Shown here piece after piece: positions 8,544 to 16,812 of a stretch of 64,000 bases of DNA. A program made the translations under genes and the position numbers. Position 1 is the stretch's first letter. Every line of letters starts with the position of its first letter. The notes under the pieces were generated by a model that did no database searches, was not told where the DNA came from, and saw only the letters and a list, made by a program, of their open reading frames with translations. Source of the stretch: JAAYUD01 sp041907665 (GTDB lineage Bacteria; Bacteroidota; Bacteroidia; Bacteroidales; Bacteroidaceae); NCBI GenBank assembly GCA_041907665.1, contig JAYRGW010000001.1, forward strand, positions 62,001 to 126,000, read 5' to 3'.

Positions 8544-9292
8544 GATTCTTCTGACGATTGAACTGTAGTCTCCTCTTGAGGTATGTCTGTTTTTCTATTG
8601 TTCGCCGTTTCTGCTCCCATGTCTGGTTTGGCTTCGGGATTATCGACCATGAGCCCGTCAACCATGTGAAGCGTGCGGTCTGTGATTTTGGCAAGCTTTT
8701 CATCATGGGTCACAATGACGAATGTCTGTCCGAATTGCTTGCGAAGGTCGAAGAACAATTGATGCAACTCCTCTTTATTATGAGAGTCTAAGCTTCCTGA
8801 TGGTTCGTCGGCAAGAATAATATTGGGATGGTTGATAAGCGCACGGGCTACCGCAACACGTTGCTTTTCGCCGCCGGATAGTTCGTTTGGTTTGTGTGTA
8901 GCACGATCTTCAAGCCCCATAAATTTTAATATCTCCAGTGCTTCATTGCGCGCTTCTTTGCGAGATTTTCCGGCAATATAGGCAGGAATAAGAACGTTTT
9001 CTACAGCTGTAAATTCAGGGAGCAGCTGATGAAATTGGAATACAAAACCAATATGTTTATTGCGGAAAGCCGAGAGAGCTTTCTCTTTATATTTATTGAT
9101 ATTGACACCATCGAAAAGTACTGTTCCCGAATCGGGCTTGTCAAGCGTACCCATGATCTGAAGTAGTGTCGTTTTGCCTGCTCCGCTCGGTCCTACGATG
9201 CTGACAATCTCTCCTTCGTTTATCCTTAAGTCTATTCCTTTCAAAACCTGCAAGGAACCGAAATTCTTAGTGATACCTTGTAATTCTATCAT
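8525..9292 (-). CDS. ABC transporter ATP-binding protein, LolD/MacB type
   Basis: A 255-residue ATPase. Walker A is GPSGAGKT near residues 34-41, the Q-loop segment is VFQFHQLLPEFTAVENVL, the signature is LSGGEKQRVAVARAL, Walker B is IILADEPSG and the switch histidine is in VTHD. The FQFHQLLPEFTA pattern is typical of LolD, which drives lipoprotein release from the inner membrane, and of the related MacB ATPases. A tail of about 30 polar residues after the ATPase core (from about AETANNRKTD) is longer than in classical LolD. No permease gene is adjacent, so the partner is unknown. Its end overlaps the convergent HhH gene by 19 bp. Confidence 0.9.
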   Translation of the reverse strand: MIELQGITKNFGSLQVLKGIDLRINEGEIVSIVGPSGAGKTTLLQIMGTLDKPDSGTVLFDGVNINKYKEKALSAFRNKHIGFVFQFHQLLPEFTAVENVLIPAYIAGKSRKEARNEALEILKFMGLEDRATHKPNELSGGEKQRVAVARALINHPNIILADEPSGSLDSHNKEELHQLFFDLRKQFGQTFVIVTHDEKLAKITDRTLHMVDGLMVDNPEAKPDMGAETANNRKTDIPQEETTVQSSEESQSNVI

Positions 9293-9344
9293 AGTTGTTA
9301 TATTATAAATGATTTATCACATACTTGATTTTCTTCTTGTGTAT

Positions 9345-11498
9345 TCAGACTTTCTTTATTTGATTGTTAATCCAATTGATTACCTGATTATACAGTCGTG
9401 TATTCACCTTTTTGATATGTTCAGGATGATTAGTTGCTAAGAATGATGATGGAGGAATTTCAAGCGGATCACCGTTTTGTTCCGGATATATCATCATTAG
9501 ACTATTGTTGTTGAAATATTTGGCTATTTGATGAGGCAAATTTTCAAAAGATGAATCATAAGAAATGAAACCTGGACGTGCACTGATAATCACCAATAAC
9601 TGATCGTAGTTTACTTCGCCTGTTAGTAATAATAGATCTTCCCATTTTTCAAGTTCGCTATACGCTGCATTTATATTGTCGAATTTATGGGCGACGAAAC
9701 CTTCCAGGTATTTTAATGTATGCGGATGGGCATAGAAATGTAGGCGGCATCCCAGCATTGAAGTTATGCGGCAAAGATGTCTTACCCATTTATAAAATCC
9801 TACTTCGTATTCTGCCTTTGGTGGAACTGCTACTACAATACGACGAAATGTATTGGGAGGAATAAGGCACTTGATAATCATTATTTGTCTATGTGTTCCC
9901 TTCAGCAGAGTATCTCCAATGGAACCGAAGAAAGAATCTGCAATATTTGTTTTTCGATGCAGTCCAAGCATCAGCTCTGATGCATCGTATTCTTTCATTG
10001 TATGGATGATACCCGTAATAATGTTGGTACTGACTCGTTCAATTGGTGTTAATGTAACATTAGCACTCGAAGCTATTTTTGCTGCTTGCGTCAAACACTT
10101 TCGCCCGATAGCTTTGTGGCGTGCGACATTAGGAGAATCGGCTATTACGTTTAGTCCTAAAAATGTATTTTGTTTATGCTCATGGTGCATCATGATAGCA
10201 ATCTGAGTCAGCATAGAAACATTCTCGGGGTTGGAATAAGAAATGATACAAGGCCCGCGATCGGGCAATTTATCTTCATTGTTTACTTTGGCATCGGAAA
10301 GAGCCATTTTTCGTGCAGCATATTCGGTCGTAAAGGAACTAAAAATACATGTCACTAAAATAAGAAGAATGGTACCATTAAGAACGTCATCATTAAGAAG
10401 ATGGGTGTGATTGGGTAATATGATATTATATCCTACCAAAACGGCAGCAAGAGTTGCGGCGGCTTGAGCATTACTTAGGCCGTATATCAAATCGCGCTCG
10501 ATACGCTTCATCTTGAATATCTTTTGTGTGGCATAAGAAGCGAGCCATTTACTTGATAGGGCTACTGTAATCATTACGGCAGAGACTTTTAATGTATTAA
10601 TGCCGTTGAATAGTATTTTTACGTTCACCATCATCCCCACACTGATTAAGAAATAAGGAATGAAAAGAGCATTCCCTACAAATTCGAGGTGAGCCATTAG
10701 GGGAGATACTTGTGGAATATAACGGTTTAATACTAATCCGGCCAAGAAAGCTCCTAAAATACCTTCCATGCCGATAAATTCCATTAAACCAGCTCCCAAG
10801 AAGACCATTCCCAATACAAAAATAAATTGAGTAACATTGTCTTCATAACGTTTGAAAAAGGCACGTGCAATGCGAGGGAAGAAAAAAATGATAGCGAAAA
10901 ATAAAACGATCGTTTTGATAATCATCCATATCCAGAACCCTCCTGATACATCTCCTTTGAACGTGCCACCTACAATAGCCAGAACCAACAACGTCAGGGT
11001 GTCTGTTATTGCTGTTGCTCCAACAGCAATCCCTACGCTTCGTTGCCGAGATAATCCATAGCGCAATGCTATAGGATAAGCAATAAGAGTGTGAGAGGCA
11101 TACATGCTGGCAAGTAATACAGAAGTAAGAATGCCGTATTGGAGAAGAGTAATGTTGGTGATTAAGCCAAGAGTCATTGGAATGATAAATGCTAGTATCC
11201 CGTGTGTGAATGTTTTGGTTTGATTCTTACGAAAATCTCCCATATTCATCTCGAGACCGGCTAGGAACATAATATAATATAAGCCGACTTTGCCGAAAAG
11301 TTTAAAGCTGCTGTCTTCTGCCAGGAGGTTAAGTCCATGCTCTCCAACAATGATACCGGCGATAATGAGTCCGATGATGGAAGGTATTCGTAATTTGTCA
11401 AAGAGTATGGGGGCGAATAAGATGATTGCTAAGACAAGGAAGAATATCCATGTCGGATCACTTATCGGAAGACTTATGATAAAAGCTTTGAACATCAT
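9345..11498 (-). CDS. CPA2-family cation/proton antiporter with C-terminal stress-like domain
   Basis: A 717-residue protein. The N-terminal roughly 390 residues form about a dozen hydrophobic segments with the Na+/H+ exchanger pattern (FDKLRIPSIIGLIIAGIIVGEHGLNLL, then GLYYIMFLAGLEMNM and TAITDTLTLLVLAIVGG). The C-terminal roughly 300 residues are soluble and resemble tandem universal-stress-like domains (ALSDAKVNNEDKLP through LLLLTGEVNYDQLLVII). The protein probably exchanges Na+ or K+ for protons across the inner membrane; the ion is not predictable. MMFKAF and MFKAF starts are both possible. The gene is probably transcribed alone, 52 bp ahead of the LolD-like gene. Confidence 0.9.
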   Translation of the reverse strand: MMFKAFIISLPISDPTWIFFLVLAIILFAPILFDKLRIPSIIGLIIAGIIVGEHGLNLLAEDSSFKLFGKVGLYYIMFLAGLEMNMGDFRKNQTKTFTHGILAFIIPMTLGLITNITLLQYGILTSVLLASMYASHTLIAYPIALRYGLSRQRSVGIAVGATAITDTLTLLVLAIVGGTFKGDVSGGFWIWMIIKTIVLFFAIIFFFPRIARAFFKRYEDNVTQFIFVLGMVFLGAGLMEFIGMEGILGAFLAGLVLNRYIPQVSPLMAHLEFVGNALFIPYFLISVGMMVNVKILFNGINTLKVSAVMITVALSSKWLASYATQKIFKMKRIERDLIYGLSNAQAAATLAAVLVGYNIILPNHTHLLNDDVLNGTILLILVTCIFSSFTTEYAARKMALSDAKVNNEDKLPDRGPCIISYSNPENVSMLTQIAIMMHHEHKQNTFLGLNVIADSPNVARHKAIGRKCLTQAAKIASSANVTLTPIERVSTNIITGIIHTMKEYDASELMLGLHRKTNIADSFFGSIGDTLLKGTHRQIMIIKCLIPPNTFRRIVVAVPPKAEYEVGFYKWVRHLCRITSMLGCRLHFYAHPHTLKYLEGFVAHKFDNINAAYSELEKWEDLLLLTGEVNYDQLLVIISARPGFISYDSSFENLPHQIAKYFNNNSLMMIYPEQNGDPLEIPPSSFLATNHPEHIKKVNTRLYNQVINWINNQIKKV

Positions 11499-11547
11499 CT
11501 ATTATTCTTTTCTCTTTATTTCCCTGCAAAATAACGAAAAAAAATAA

Positions 11548-11575
11548 TTGTATTCGCATAAAACTTGTAATTTTG
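11548..11575 (+). promoter_or_regulatory. asd promoter
   Basis: TTG at 11548-11550 and TAATTTTG at 11568-11575 match the Bacteroides -33/-7 pattern with a 17-bp spacer. The site precedes the ATG at 11611 by 35 bp and overlaps an in-frame upstream ATG at 11548, which argues against that longer start. Confidence 0.65.
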
Positions 11576-11610
11576 CAGCCGTATTATATATAAACTTAAA
11601 AAAAAGAAAA

Positions 11611-12621
11611 ATGAAAGTCGCAATTGTTGGCGCGAGTGGTGCTGTGGGACAAGAGTTCCTGCGCGTCTTAAACGAGAGAAATTTCCCTGTGGACGAATTA
11701 GTCCTTTTCGGTTCGGTACGTAGTGCTGGGCGAAAATATACCTTTAAAGGTAAACAGATAGAAGTCAAACTTTTGCAACATAACGACGATTTCAAAGGTG
11801 TGGATATCGCATTTACTTCTGCAGGGGCTGGAACTTCTAAAGAATTTGTCGAGACCATAACCAAATACGGAGCTGTGATGATTGATAACTCCAGTGCATT
11901 CCGTATGGAGAATGATGTACCTTTGGTTGTTCCTGAGGTAAATCCGGATGATGCTTTGAAACGTCCACGTGGTATTATTGCCAATCCGAACTGTACTACA
12001 ATTCAGATGGTTGTTGCACTAAAAGCAATTGAGAAGCTTGCCCACATAAAACGGATTCATGTTTCGACTTATCAGGCTGCTAGCGGTGCTGGAGCCGCTG
12101 CAATGGATGAATTGCTCAATCAGTATAAGCAAATTATAAATGGTGATCCGGTTACTGTAGAGAAATTTGTTTATCAGTTGGCTTATAATGTGATTCCTCA
12201 GGTGGATGTCTTTACAGAGAATGATTATACGAAGGAAGAAATGAAAATGTATAACGAGACACAGAAAATAATGCATTCGGATGTTAAAGTCAGTGCTACT
12301 TGTGTTCGAGTACCTACTCTTCGTTCTCATTCGCAGAGTGTGTGGATTGAGACAGAGCGTCCGGTGTCTGTTAGTGAAGCTCGTAAAGCTTTCGCAGAAG
12401 GTGAGGGTCTTGTCTTGGATGATAATCCTGCAAAAAATGAGTATCCAATGCCATTGTTCTTGGCTGGCAAAGATCCTGTTTATGTGGGTCGTGTTCGCAA
12501 AGACTTGAGCAATGAAAATGGATTGGTGTTCTGGATTGTAGGTGACCAAATAAAGAAAGGAGCTGCCCTCAATGCTGTTCAAATAGCAGAATATCTTATT
12601 AAAGTAGGAGACGTTAAATAA
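11611..12621 (+). CDS. asd: aspartate-semialdehyde dehydrogenase
   Basis: A 336-residue enzyme that reduces aspartyl phosphate to aspartate semialdehyde with NADPH, on the route to lysine/diaminopimelate, threonine and methionine. It starts MKVAIVGASGAVGQEFLRVL, a Rossmann nucleotide-binding turn. The active-site cysteine is C128 in IANPNCTT, and the substrate-binding histidine lies in RVPTLRSHSQSVW. The length fits the family. The ORF extends 21 codons upstream, but those codons overlap the promoter, so the ATG at 11611 is chosen. A strong terminator follows. Confidence 0.96.
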   Translation: MKVAIVGASGAVGQEFLRVLNERNFPVDELVLFGSVRSAGRKYTFKGKQIEVKLLQHNDDFKGVDIAFTSAGAGTSKEFVETITKYGAVMIDNSSAFRMENDVPLVVPEVNPDDALKRPRGIIANPNCTTIQMVVALKAIEKLAHIKRIHVSTYQAASGAGAAAMDELLNQYKQIINGDPVTVEKFVYQLAYNVIPQVDVFTENDYTKEEMKMYNETQKIMHSDVKVSATCVRVPTLRSHSQSVWIETERPVSVSEARKAFAEGEGLVLDDNPAKNEYPMPLFLAGKDPVYVGRVRKDLSNENGLVFWIVGDQIKKGAALNAVQIAEYLIKVGDVK

Positions 12622-12638
12622 TAAAATATAGTTTTTTT

Positions 12639-12675
12639 AACAAAGGGTAAACAAGCGAGTTTACCCTTTGTTTGT
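12639..12675 (+). terminator. terminator of asd
   Basis: Perfect 14-bp arms (12639-12652 and 12659-12672) around a six-base loop, 17 bp after the asd stop. T-rich DNA follows. Confidence 0.8.
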
Positions 12676-12996
12676 ATATATTGACTGTATCATAAGTTGC
12701 GCTTTGCCTTTTTAAGAGATTTGTTATCTGTTTAATTCCGTTTATTGTCTTTTATATCTGAGGCTCTATAATTTTTACTCATGATGACATTCGCTAGTGA
12801 AAACGATTGATGTTGGTATGATACAGATAAATGTTGCTAGTTGGAGAAACTTCTCGATATGAATTGCTATTTATTTCTTTATTTTCCAAAATTGTTCTGG
12901 TTTTTTTTCGATGCTAGTAATAAAGTTTCTAAACAATAGAAATAAATCAAAAAAAAATTATATTTTTGCAAAACAATTCAAGAAATATATTGCGTC
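12673..12996. other. intergenic region between asd and the BadF-type kinase
   Basis: AT-rich. The only element I can support is TATTTTTG at 12961-12968, a -7 match 28 bp before the kinase ATG. Nothing else recognisable. Confidence 0.5.
12961..12968 (+). promoter_or_regulatory. candidate -7 element for the BadF-type kinase gene
   Basis: TATTTTTG matches TAnnTTTG, 28 bp upstream of the ATG at 12997. No clear -33 partner is seen. Confidence 0.5.
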
Positions 12997-13851
12997 ATGA
13001 AACTAATAGCCGAAAGTGGTTCTAATCGTACAGAATGGTCGTTAATAGAAGATGGTGAACTTATAGAACATTTCAATACAGAAGGAATTAATCCGTTCTT
13101 TCAGACTAGACGTGAAATAAGTAGAAGTATACGTTTAGGGCTCCCTGAACATTTCTTCAAGAAGAAGATAGAGATGATCTATTATTATGGTGCCGGTTGT
13201 TCTTCTGAAGAGAAGAAACAAACTGTCGGTGCATCTTTTATTACTCAATTTAGAACACGCACGGAAGTTGAGAGTGACCTGCTAGGTGCTGCACGCGGAT
13301 TGTTTTTTCATGAATCTGGTATCGCCTGTATTTTGGGGACCGGTTCTAATTCTTGCTTCTATGATGGCGAGAATATTATGAATAATGTGAAGGCTGGAGG
13401 ATATATACTGGGAGATGAAGGAAGTGGTGCATCGGTAGGGAAAGAGTTCTTGTCAGATGTATTGAAAGGCTTGGCACCTGGAGGACTCACTAATGATTTC
13501 TTGAATAAGAATCGTATTACAGTTGAAGACATTATGAATGCGGTTTACAATCAACCTTTGCCCAATAAGTTCTTGAGCTCTGTATCTTTCTTCTTTAAAG
13601 ATTATAAAAATGAAGAATACGTGGCAGAAGTGGTAACTCGTAATTTTAAACGTTTCTTCACTCGTTGTGTCTTTCAATATAATTATAAGAATTATCCGAT
13701 TCGCTTTGTCGGTTCTATGGCTAGTAACTTTAAAGAGTTTCTTACTGATGTAGCCAAAAGTTATGATATTGAGATATCTGCGATAGAGGAAACTCCAATG
13801 GCTGGGCTTATCAAGTATCATTCATCCGAGGTGGACGCTAAGAATAAATAA
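12997..13851 (+). CDS. BadF/BadG/BcrA/BcrD-family ATPase, probable N-acetylglucosamine kinase-like protein
   Basis: A 284-residue member of the ASKHA sugar kinase/ATPase superfamily. The phosphate-1 loop appears as LIAESGSNRTEWSLI, the second phosphate-binding region as ACILGTGSNSCFY with the following GGYILGDEGSGASVGKEFL, and the adenosine region as VGSMASNF. Bacteroides carry many such proteins, usually annotated as N-acetylglucosamine kinase-like; the substrate here is an inference. It has its own -7 element and runs convergently into the helicase gene, with the two stop codons separated by one base. Confidence 0.85.
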   Translation: MKLIAESGSNRTEWSLIEDGELIEHFNTEGINPFFQTRREISRSIRLGLPEHFFKKKIEMIYYYGAGCSSEEKKQTVGASFITQFRTRTEVESDLLGAARGLFFHESGIACILGTGSNSCFYDGENIMNNVKAGGYILGDEGSGASVGKEFLSDVLKGLAPGGLTNDFLNKNRITVEDIMNAVYNQPLPNKFLSSVSFFFKDYKNEEYVAEVVTRNFKRFFTRCVFQYNYKNYPIRFVGSMASNFKEFLTDVAKSYDIEISAIEETPMAGLIKYHSSEVDAKNK

Positions 13852-13852
13852 T

Positions 13853-15280
13853 TTATTTAGTCTGATCTTCCGGATAATTAAGGAGGTATAGAGTCCCAGT
13901 TGCCCGAGTAAATGCGGTATATAACCAGCGAAAATAGTCTGGCGTTATATATTCCGGCGAAATATAAGCTTGGTCTAAAAACACGTTTTTCCATTGCCCT
14001 CCTTGTGCTTTATGGCAAGTTATAGCATAGGCATATTTTACTTGCAAGGCGTTATAATAAGGATCTGTTTTTATCTTTTTTATCTTATCGCGTTTCAAGG
14101 GAATTTCTGAATAATCTTCTAATACTGCGTTGAATAGTTGCTCATTACTTTCTGTAGAAAGCGCAGGCGTTTCGGAATGGAGAGTGTCTAGAAGGAGTGT
14201 CGCATCTATTTCTAAATCACCATAATTCGGGAATAATAATGTAACATCTACAAAATGGAAACCATAGAGATCTCTATTATGGCGTACTCTTTTGACAATG
14301 GCATTTTCTCCATTAGCGATGAAATCTGTATCTTTGTAATGTTCAGTCCAAAAATAATTGTTTTTGGCTATCATCAGTACATCTCCGGCTTCAAGTTCTT
14401 CCTCTCTGTATAAAATCTGTGCCCTTATCCCATTGTTATATAAATTGGCTCTTTTGTTGGACCGGCAGATGACGACTGTTTCGTCTAGTCCGTCATTGTC
14501 GTAACATGCGGATAAAGTGGGTATTAAATCTTCTCCAGATAGCCGTTGAATATCGCTAAATCCTTTTAATACTATTTTTGGCAATAGATTATAATTGTTG
14601 TTATGGATTTTTGCTCTTATTATAGAGGAATTGAATAAGATTCCGGATTGCTGGTCCTGTCTCACAACTTGAACCAAATCTTTTTCTATGAGGTGCATTC
14701 CATAGCCTGATAATTCGATTTCTGATAAAGCTGGACTCTCATTTTCACCAATTGGTGGTAACTGTGCCGTATCTCCAATAAGCATTAGTTTGCAACCATT
14801 TCCACTGTAGACGAATTGGATTAGGTCATCCAGCAATCGTCCCGAGCCGAAGAGATGTCCGGACAATCCACTATTTGAAATCATGGAAGCTTCGTCGACC
14901 ATAAAAAGTGTATCTTTTGAAAGATTTATATTTAGAGAGAAGTCTTCAGTGTCTGATGAAAATTTCTTTTGTCTATAGATGTATTTGTGAATTGTAAATG
15001 CGGGATGAACAGCGTACGAGGAAAAGACTTTTGCGGCTCTACCTGTAGGTGCTAGTAATACAGTCTTTCGAGCAAATTTCTGCATTGTTTTTACTAATGC
15101 GCCTACTAACAATGTCTTTCCAGTTCCTGCATAACCTCTCAAGACAAACAATGATTCGGCATCAGGTGATGATACAAATGATGCGATCTTTTCCATGGCA
15201 TCAGCTTGCTCTTCTGTAGGTTGATATGGAAAATGTTCTTTGATCTGTTGAACAATGTATCTATTAATGCCTGTTTCCAT
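13853..15280 (-). CDS. RecD-like superfamily 1 DNA helicase
   Basis: A 475-residue helicase. Walker A is GYAGTGKT at about residues 49-56, Walker B is LFMVDEASMI near 124-133, and motif III is LMLIGDTAQLPPIGENESPAL. The C-terminal UvrD/RecD-type motifs are YAITCHKAQGGQWKNVFLD and YTAFTRATGTLYLLN. It is shorter than RecD2 and lacks an obvious N-terminal extension. It probably unwinds DNA 5' to 3' in repair or recombination; partners are unknown. It starts 5 bp after the cardiolipin synthase stop, so both are likely on one transcript. Confidence 0.88.
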   Translation of the reverse strand: METGINRYIVQQIKEHFPYQPTEEQADAMEKIASFVSSPDAESLFVLRGYAGTGKTLLVGALVKTMQKFARKTVLLAPTGRAAKVFSSYAVHPAFTIHKYIYRQKKFSSDTEDFSLNINLSKDTLFMVDEASMISNSGLSGHLFGSGRLLDDLIQFVYSGNGCKLMLIGDTAQLPPIGENESPALSEIELSGYGMHLIEKDLVQVVRQDQQSGILFNSSIIRAKIHNNNYNLLPKIVLKGFSDIQRLSGEDLIPTLSACYDNDGLDETVVICRSNKRANLYNNGIRAQILYREEELEAGDVLMIAKNNYFWTEHYKDTDFIANGENAIVKRVRHNRDLYGFHFVDVTLLFPNYGDLEIDATLLLDTLHSETPALSTESNEQLFNAVLEDYSEIPLKRDKIKKIKTDPYYNALQVKYAYAITCHKAQGGQWKNVFLDQAYISPEYITPDYFRWLYTAFTRATGTLYLLNYPEDQTK

Positions 15281-15285
15281 TCGAT

Positions 15286-16722
15286 TTAGAGTAATGGAGA
15301 TAGTAGCCTGGTAATTGATTCGGCTACTTTATAATACCATTTGCGCTTTTCCCAGATGCTAAGGACTACTTGACTACAATTACGCTGGTCGTTTAAAAAT
15401 ATCTCACGCATCTTTAGAGCCATGTTTTTGTCGTAGATAAATGCATTGATTTCAAAGTTATGCTCGAAACTACGAAAATCAACATTGGTAGAGCCTACGG
15501 TTGAAAATAAATCGTCGGAAACCATTAACTTCGAATGTAAGAATCCTTTGTTATAGAAAAGGATTTTAACTCCAGCTTCCAATAAAAACTTCAAATAGGA
15601 AGAACAAGCTAATTGTGATAACCAACTGTCGTTTTTTGCAGGTAGCATCAAACGAACATCCACTCCGGCAAGAGCTGCTGTTTGTAGGGCAGAAAGTATG
15701 GTGTCTGTAGGGAGGAAGTATGGGGTTTGAATAAAGAAATAGCGTTTTGCAGTTAGAATCGCTTGTGTAAGCCCTAGCATGATTTCTCTCCAAGGACCAA
15801 TTGGCGAACTGGATACTATTTGTATAATAGAACTGCCGCAAATATCGGAAGAACCGAAATACTTTTCGGAGGTGATTAATGTACGGTCTACAAAATACCA
15901 ATCTAAAAGAAATATTGTCTGGAGTCCATGCACTGCTTTCCCTTCTATCATGATGTGCGTGTCACGCCATATTCCGTTAGAGACTCCTTTTAGATAGCGC
16001 AAGGCTAAGTTCATCCCTCCAATGAATCCTACTCGTCCATCAATGACGACAATCTTTCGATGATTACGGTAATTTACACGACTGGTGAAAAGGGGGAAAC
16101 GAACTTTTAGAAAGCTTTTGACTTCAATACCGGATTCAAGCATCTTTTCAAAGAAATCGTGTGGCACTCGCCAACAACCTACATCGTCGTATATAACTCG
16201 TATCTCGACTCCTGCTTTTGCTCTATCTATCAATACATCGCGTATTAAATGACCTATGGCATCATCTTCAAATATATAATATTCTAGGTGAATGTGATGT
16301 TTGGCTTTCATCAATTCTCTGATGAGAGCTTGTAACATCGCATATCCGTCAGTATATGTTTCGCAACGATTGCCCCCTAAAGGAAAAGCTTGTTCGGTTT
16401 GTCGATAAAAGCTAATAAGTCTGCTGTATTCGGGGACATTAACTGTTGGCTCTTGCGACATATATTCCGAAATAGGTTTTCGAAGCAGTTTATTGTAACT
16501 CTTTTTGTTAATGATACGCTCCCGGCGCACATTGCGTCCAAAGAAAAAATATAAGACGAGTCCAACAAAGGGAAGAAAGAGCAGAATAAGTATCCACGCA
16601 ATGGTATGGACAGGGTTTCGGTTATCTAGTACGATAATAATAATGGTACTGATAATCGATCCGAAATAAAGGATATCGAATAAAACTTTCCAAGCAATAC
16701 CTAATATTTGAGACCATTCCAT
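15286..16722 (-). CDS. cls: cardiolipin synthase
   Basis: A 478-residue phospholipase-D-type cardiolipin synthase that condenses phosphatidylglycerol molecules in the inner membrane. Two transmembrane segments lie at the N-terminus (about residues 10-30 and 38-62). The two catalytic HKD motifs are HRKIVVIDGRVGFIGGMN near residue 220 and HSKLMVSDDLFSTVGSTN near 395. The length is normal. It is followed 5 bp later by the helicase gene. The start codon abuts an 18-bp perfect stem (16724-16783), which could control translation. Confidence 0.95.
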   Translation of the reverse strand: MEWSQILGIAWKVLFDILYFGSIISTIIIIVLDNRNPVHTIAWILILLFLPFVGLVLYFFFGRNVRRERIINKKSYNKLLRKPISEYMSQEPTVNVPEYSRLISFYRQTEQAFPLGGNRCETYTDGYAMLQALIRELMKAKHHIHLEYYIFEDDAIGHLIRDVLIDRAKAGVEIRVIYDDVGCWRVPHDFFEKMLESGIEVKSFLKVRFPLFTSRVNYRNHRKIVVIDGRVGFIGGMNLALRYLKGVSNGIWRDTHIMIEGKAVHGLQTIFLLDWYFVDRTLITSEKYFGSSDICGSSIIQIVSSSPIGPWREIMLGLTQAILTAKRYFFIQTPYFLPTDTILSALQTAALAGVDVRLMLPAKNDSWLSQLACSSYLKFLLEAGVKILFYNKGFLHSKLMVSDDLFSTVGSTNVDFRSFEHNFEINAFIYDKNMALKMREIFLNDQRNCSQVVLSIWEKRKWYYKVAESITRLLSPLL

Positions 16723-16723
16723 A

Positions 16724-16783
16724 AGAATAATGCGTATTTTTATTTATCGTCCTGATAACGAAAACAAAAATACGCATTATTCT
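16724..16783 (-). promoter_or_regulatory. 18-bp hairpin abutting the cls start codon
   Basis: The arms 16724-16741 and 16766-16783 are perfect reverse complements (AGAATAATGCGTATTTTT) with a 24-base loop. On the minus strand it lies between the beta-barrel receptor stop (16813) and the cls ATG (16722), with the stem ending one base before the ATG. No T-run follows it, so it could mask the cls ribosome-binding region or act as a processing site rather than a simple terminator. Confidence 0.6.
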
Positions 16784-16812
16784 TTATTATTCACAATTAA
16801 TGGTAGGATAAA

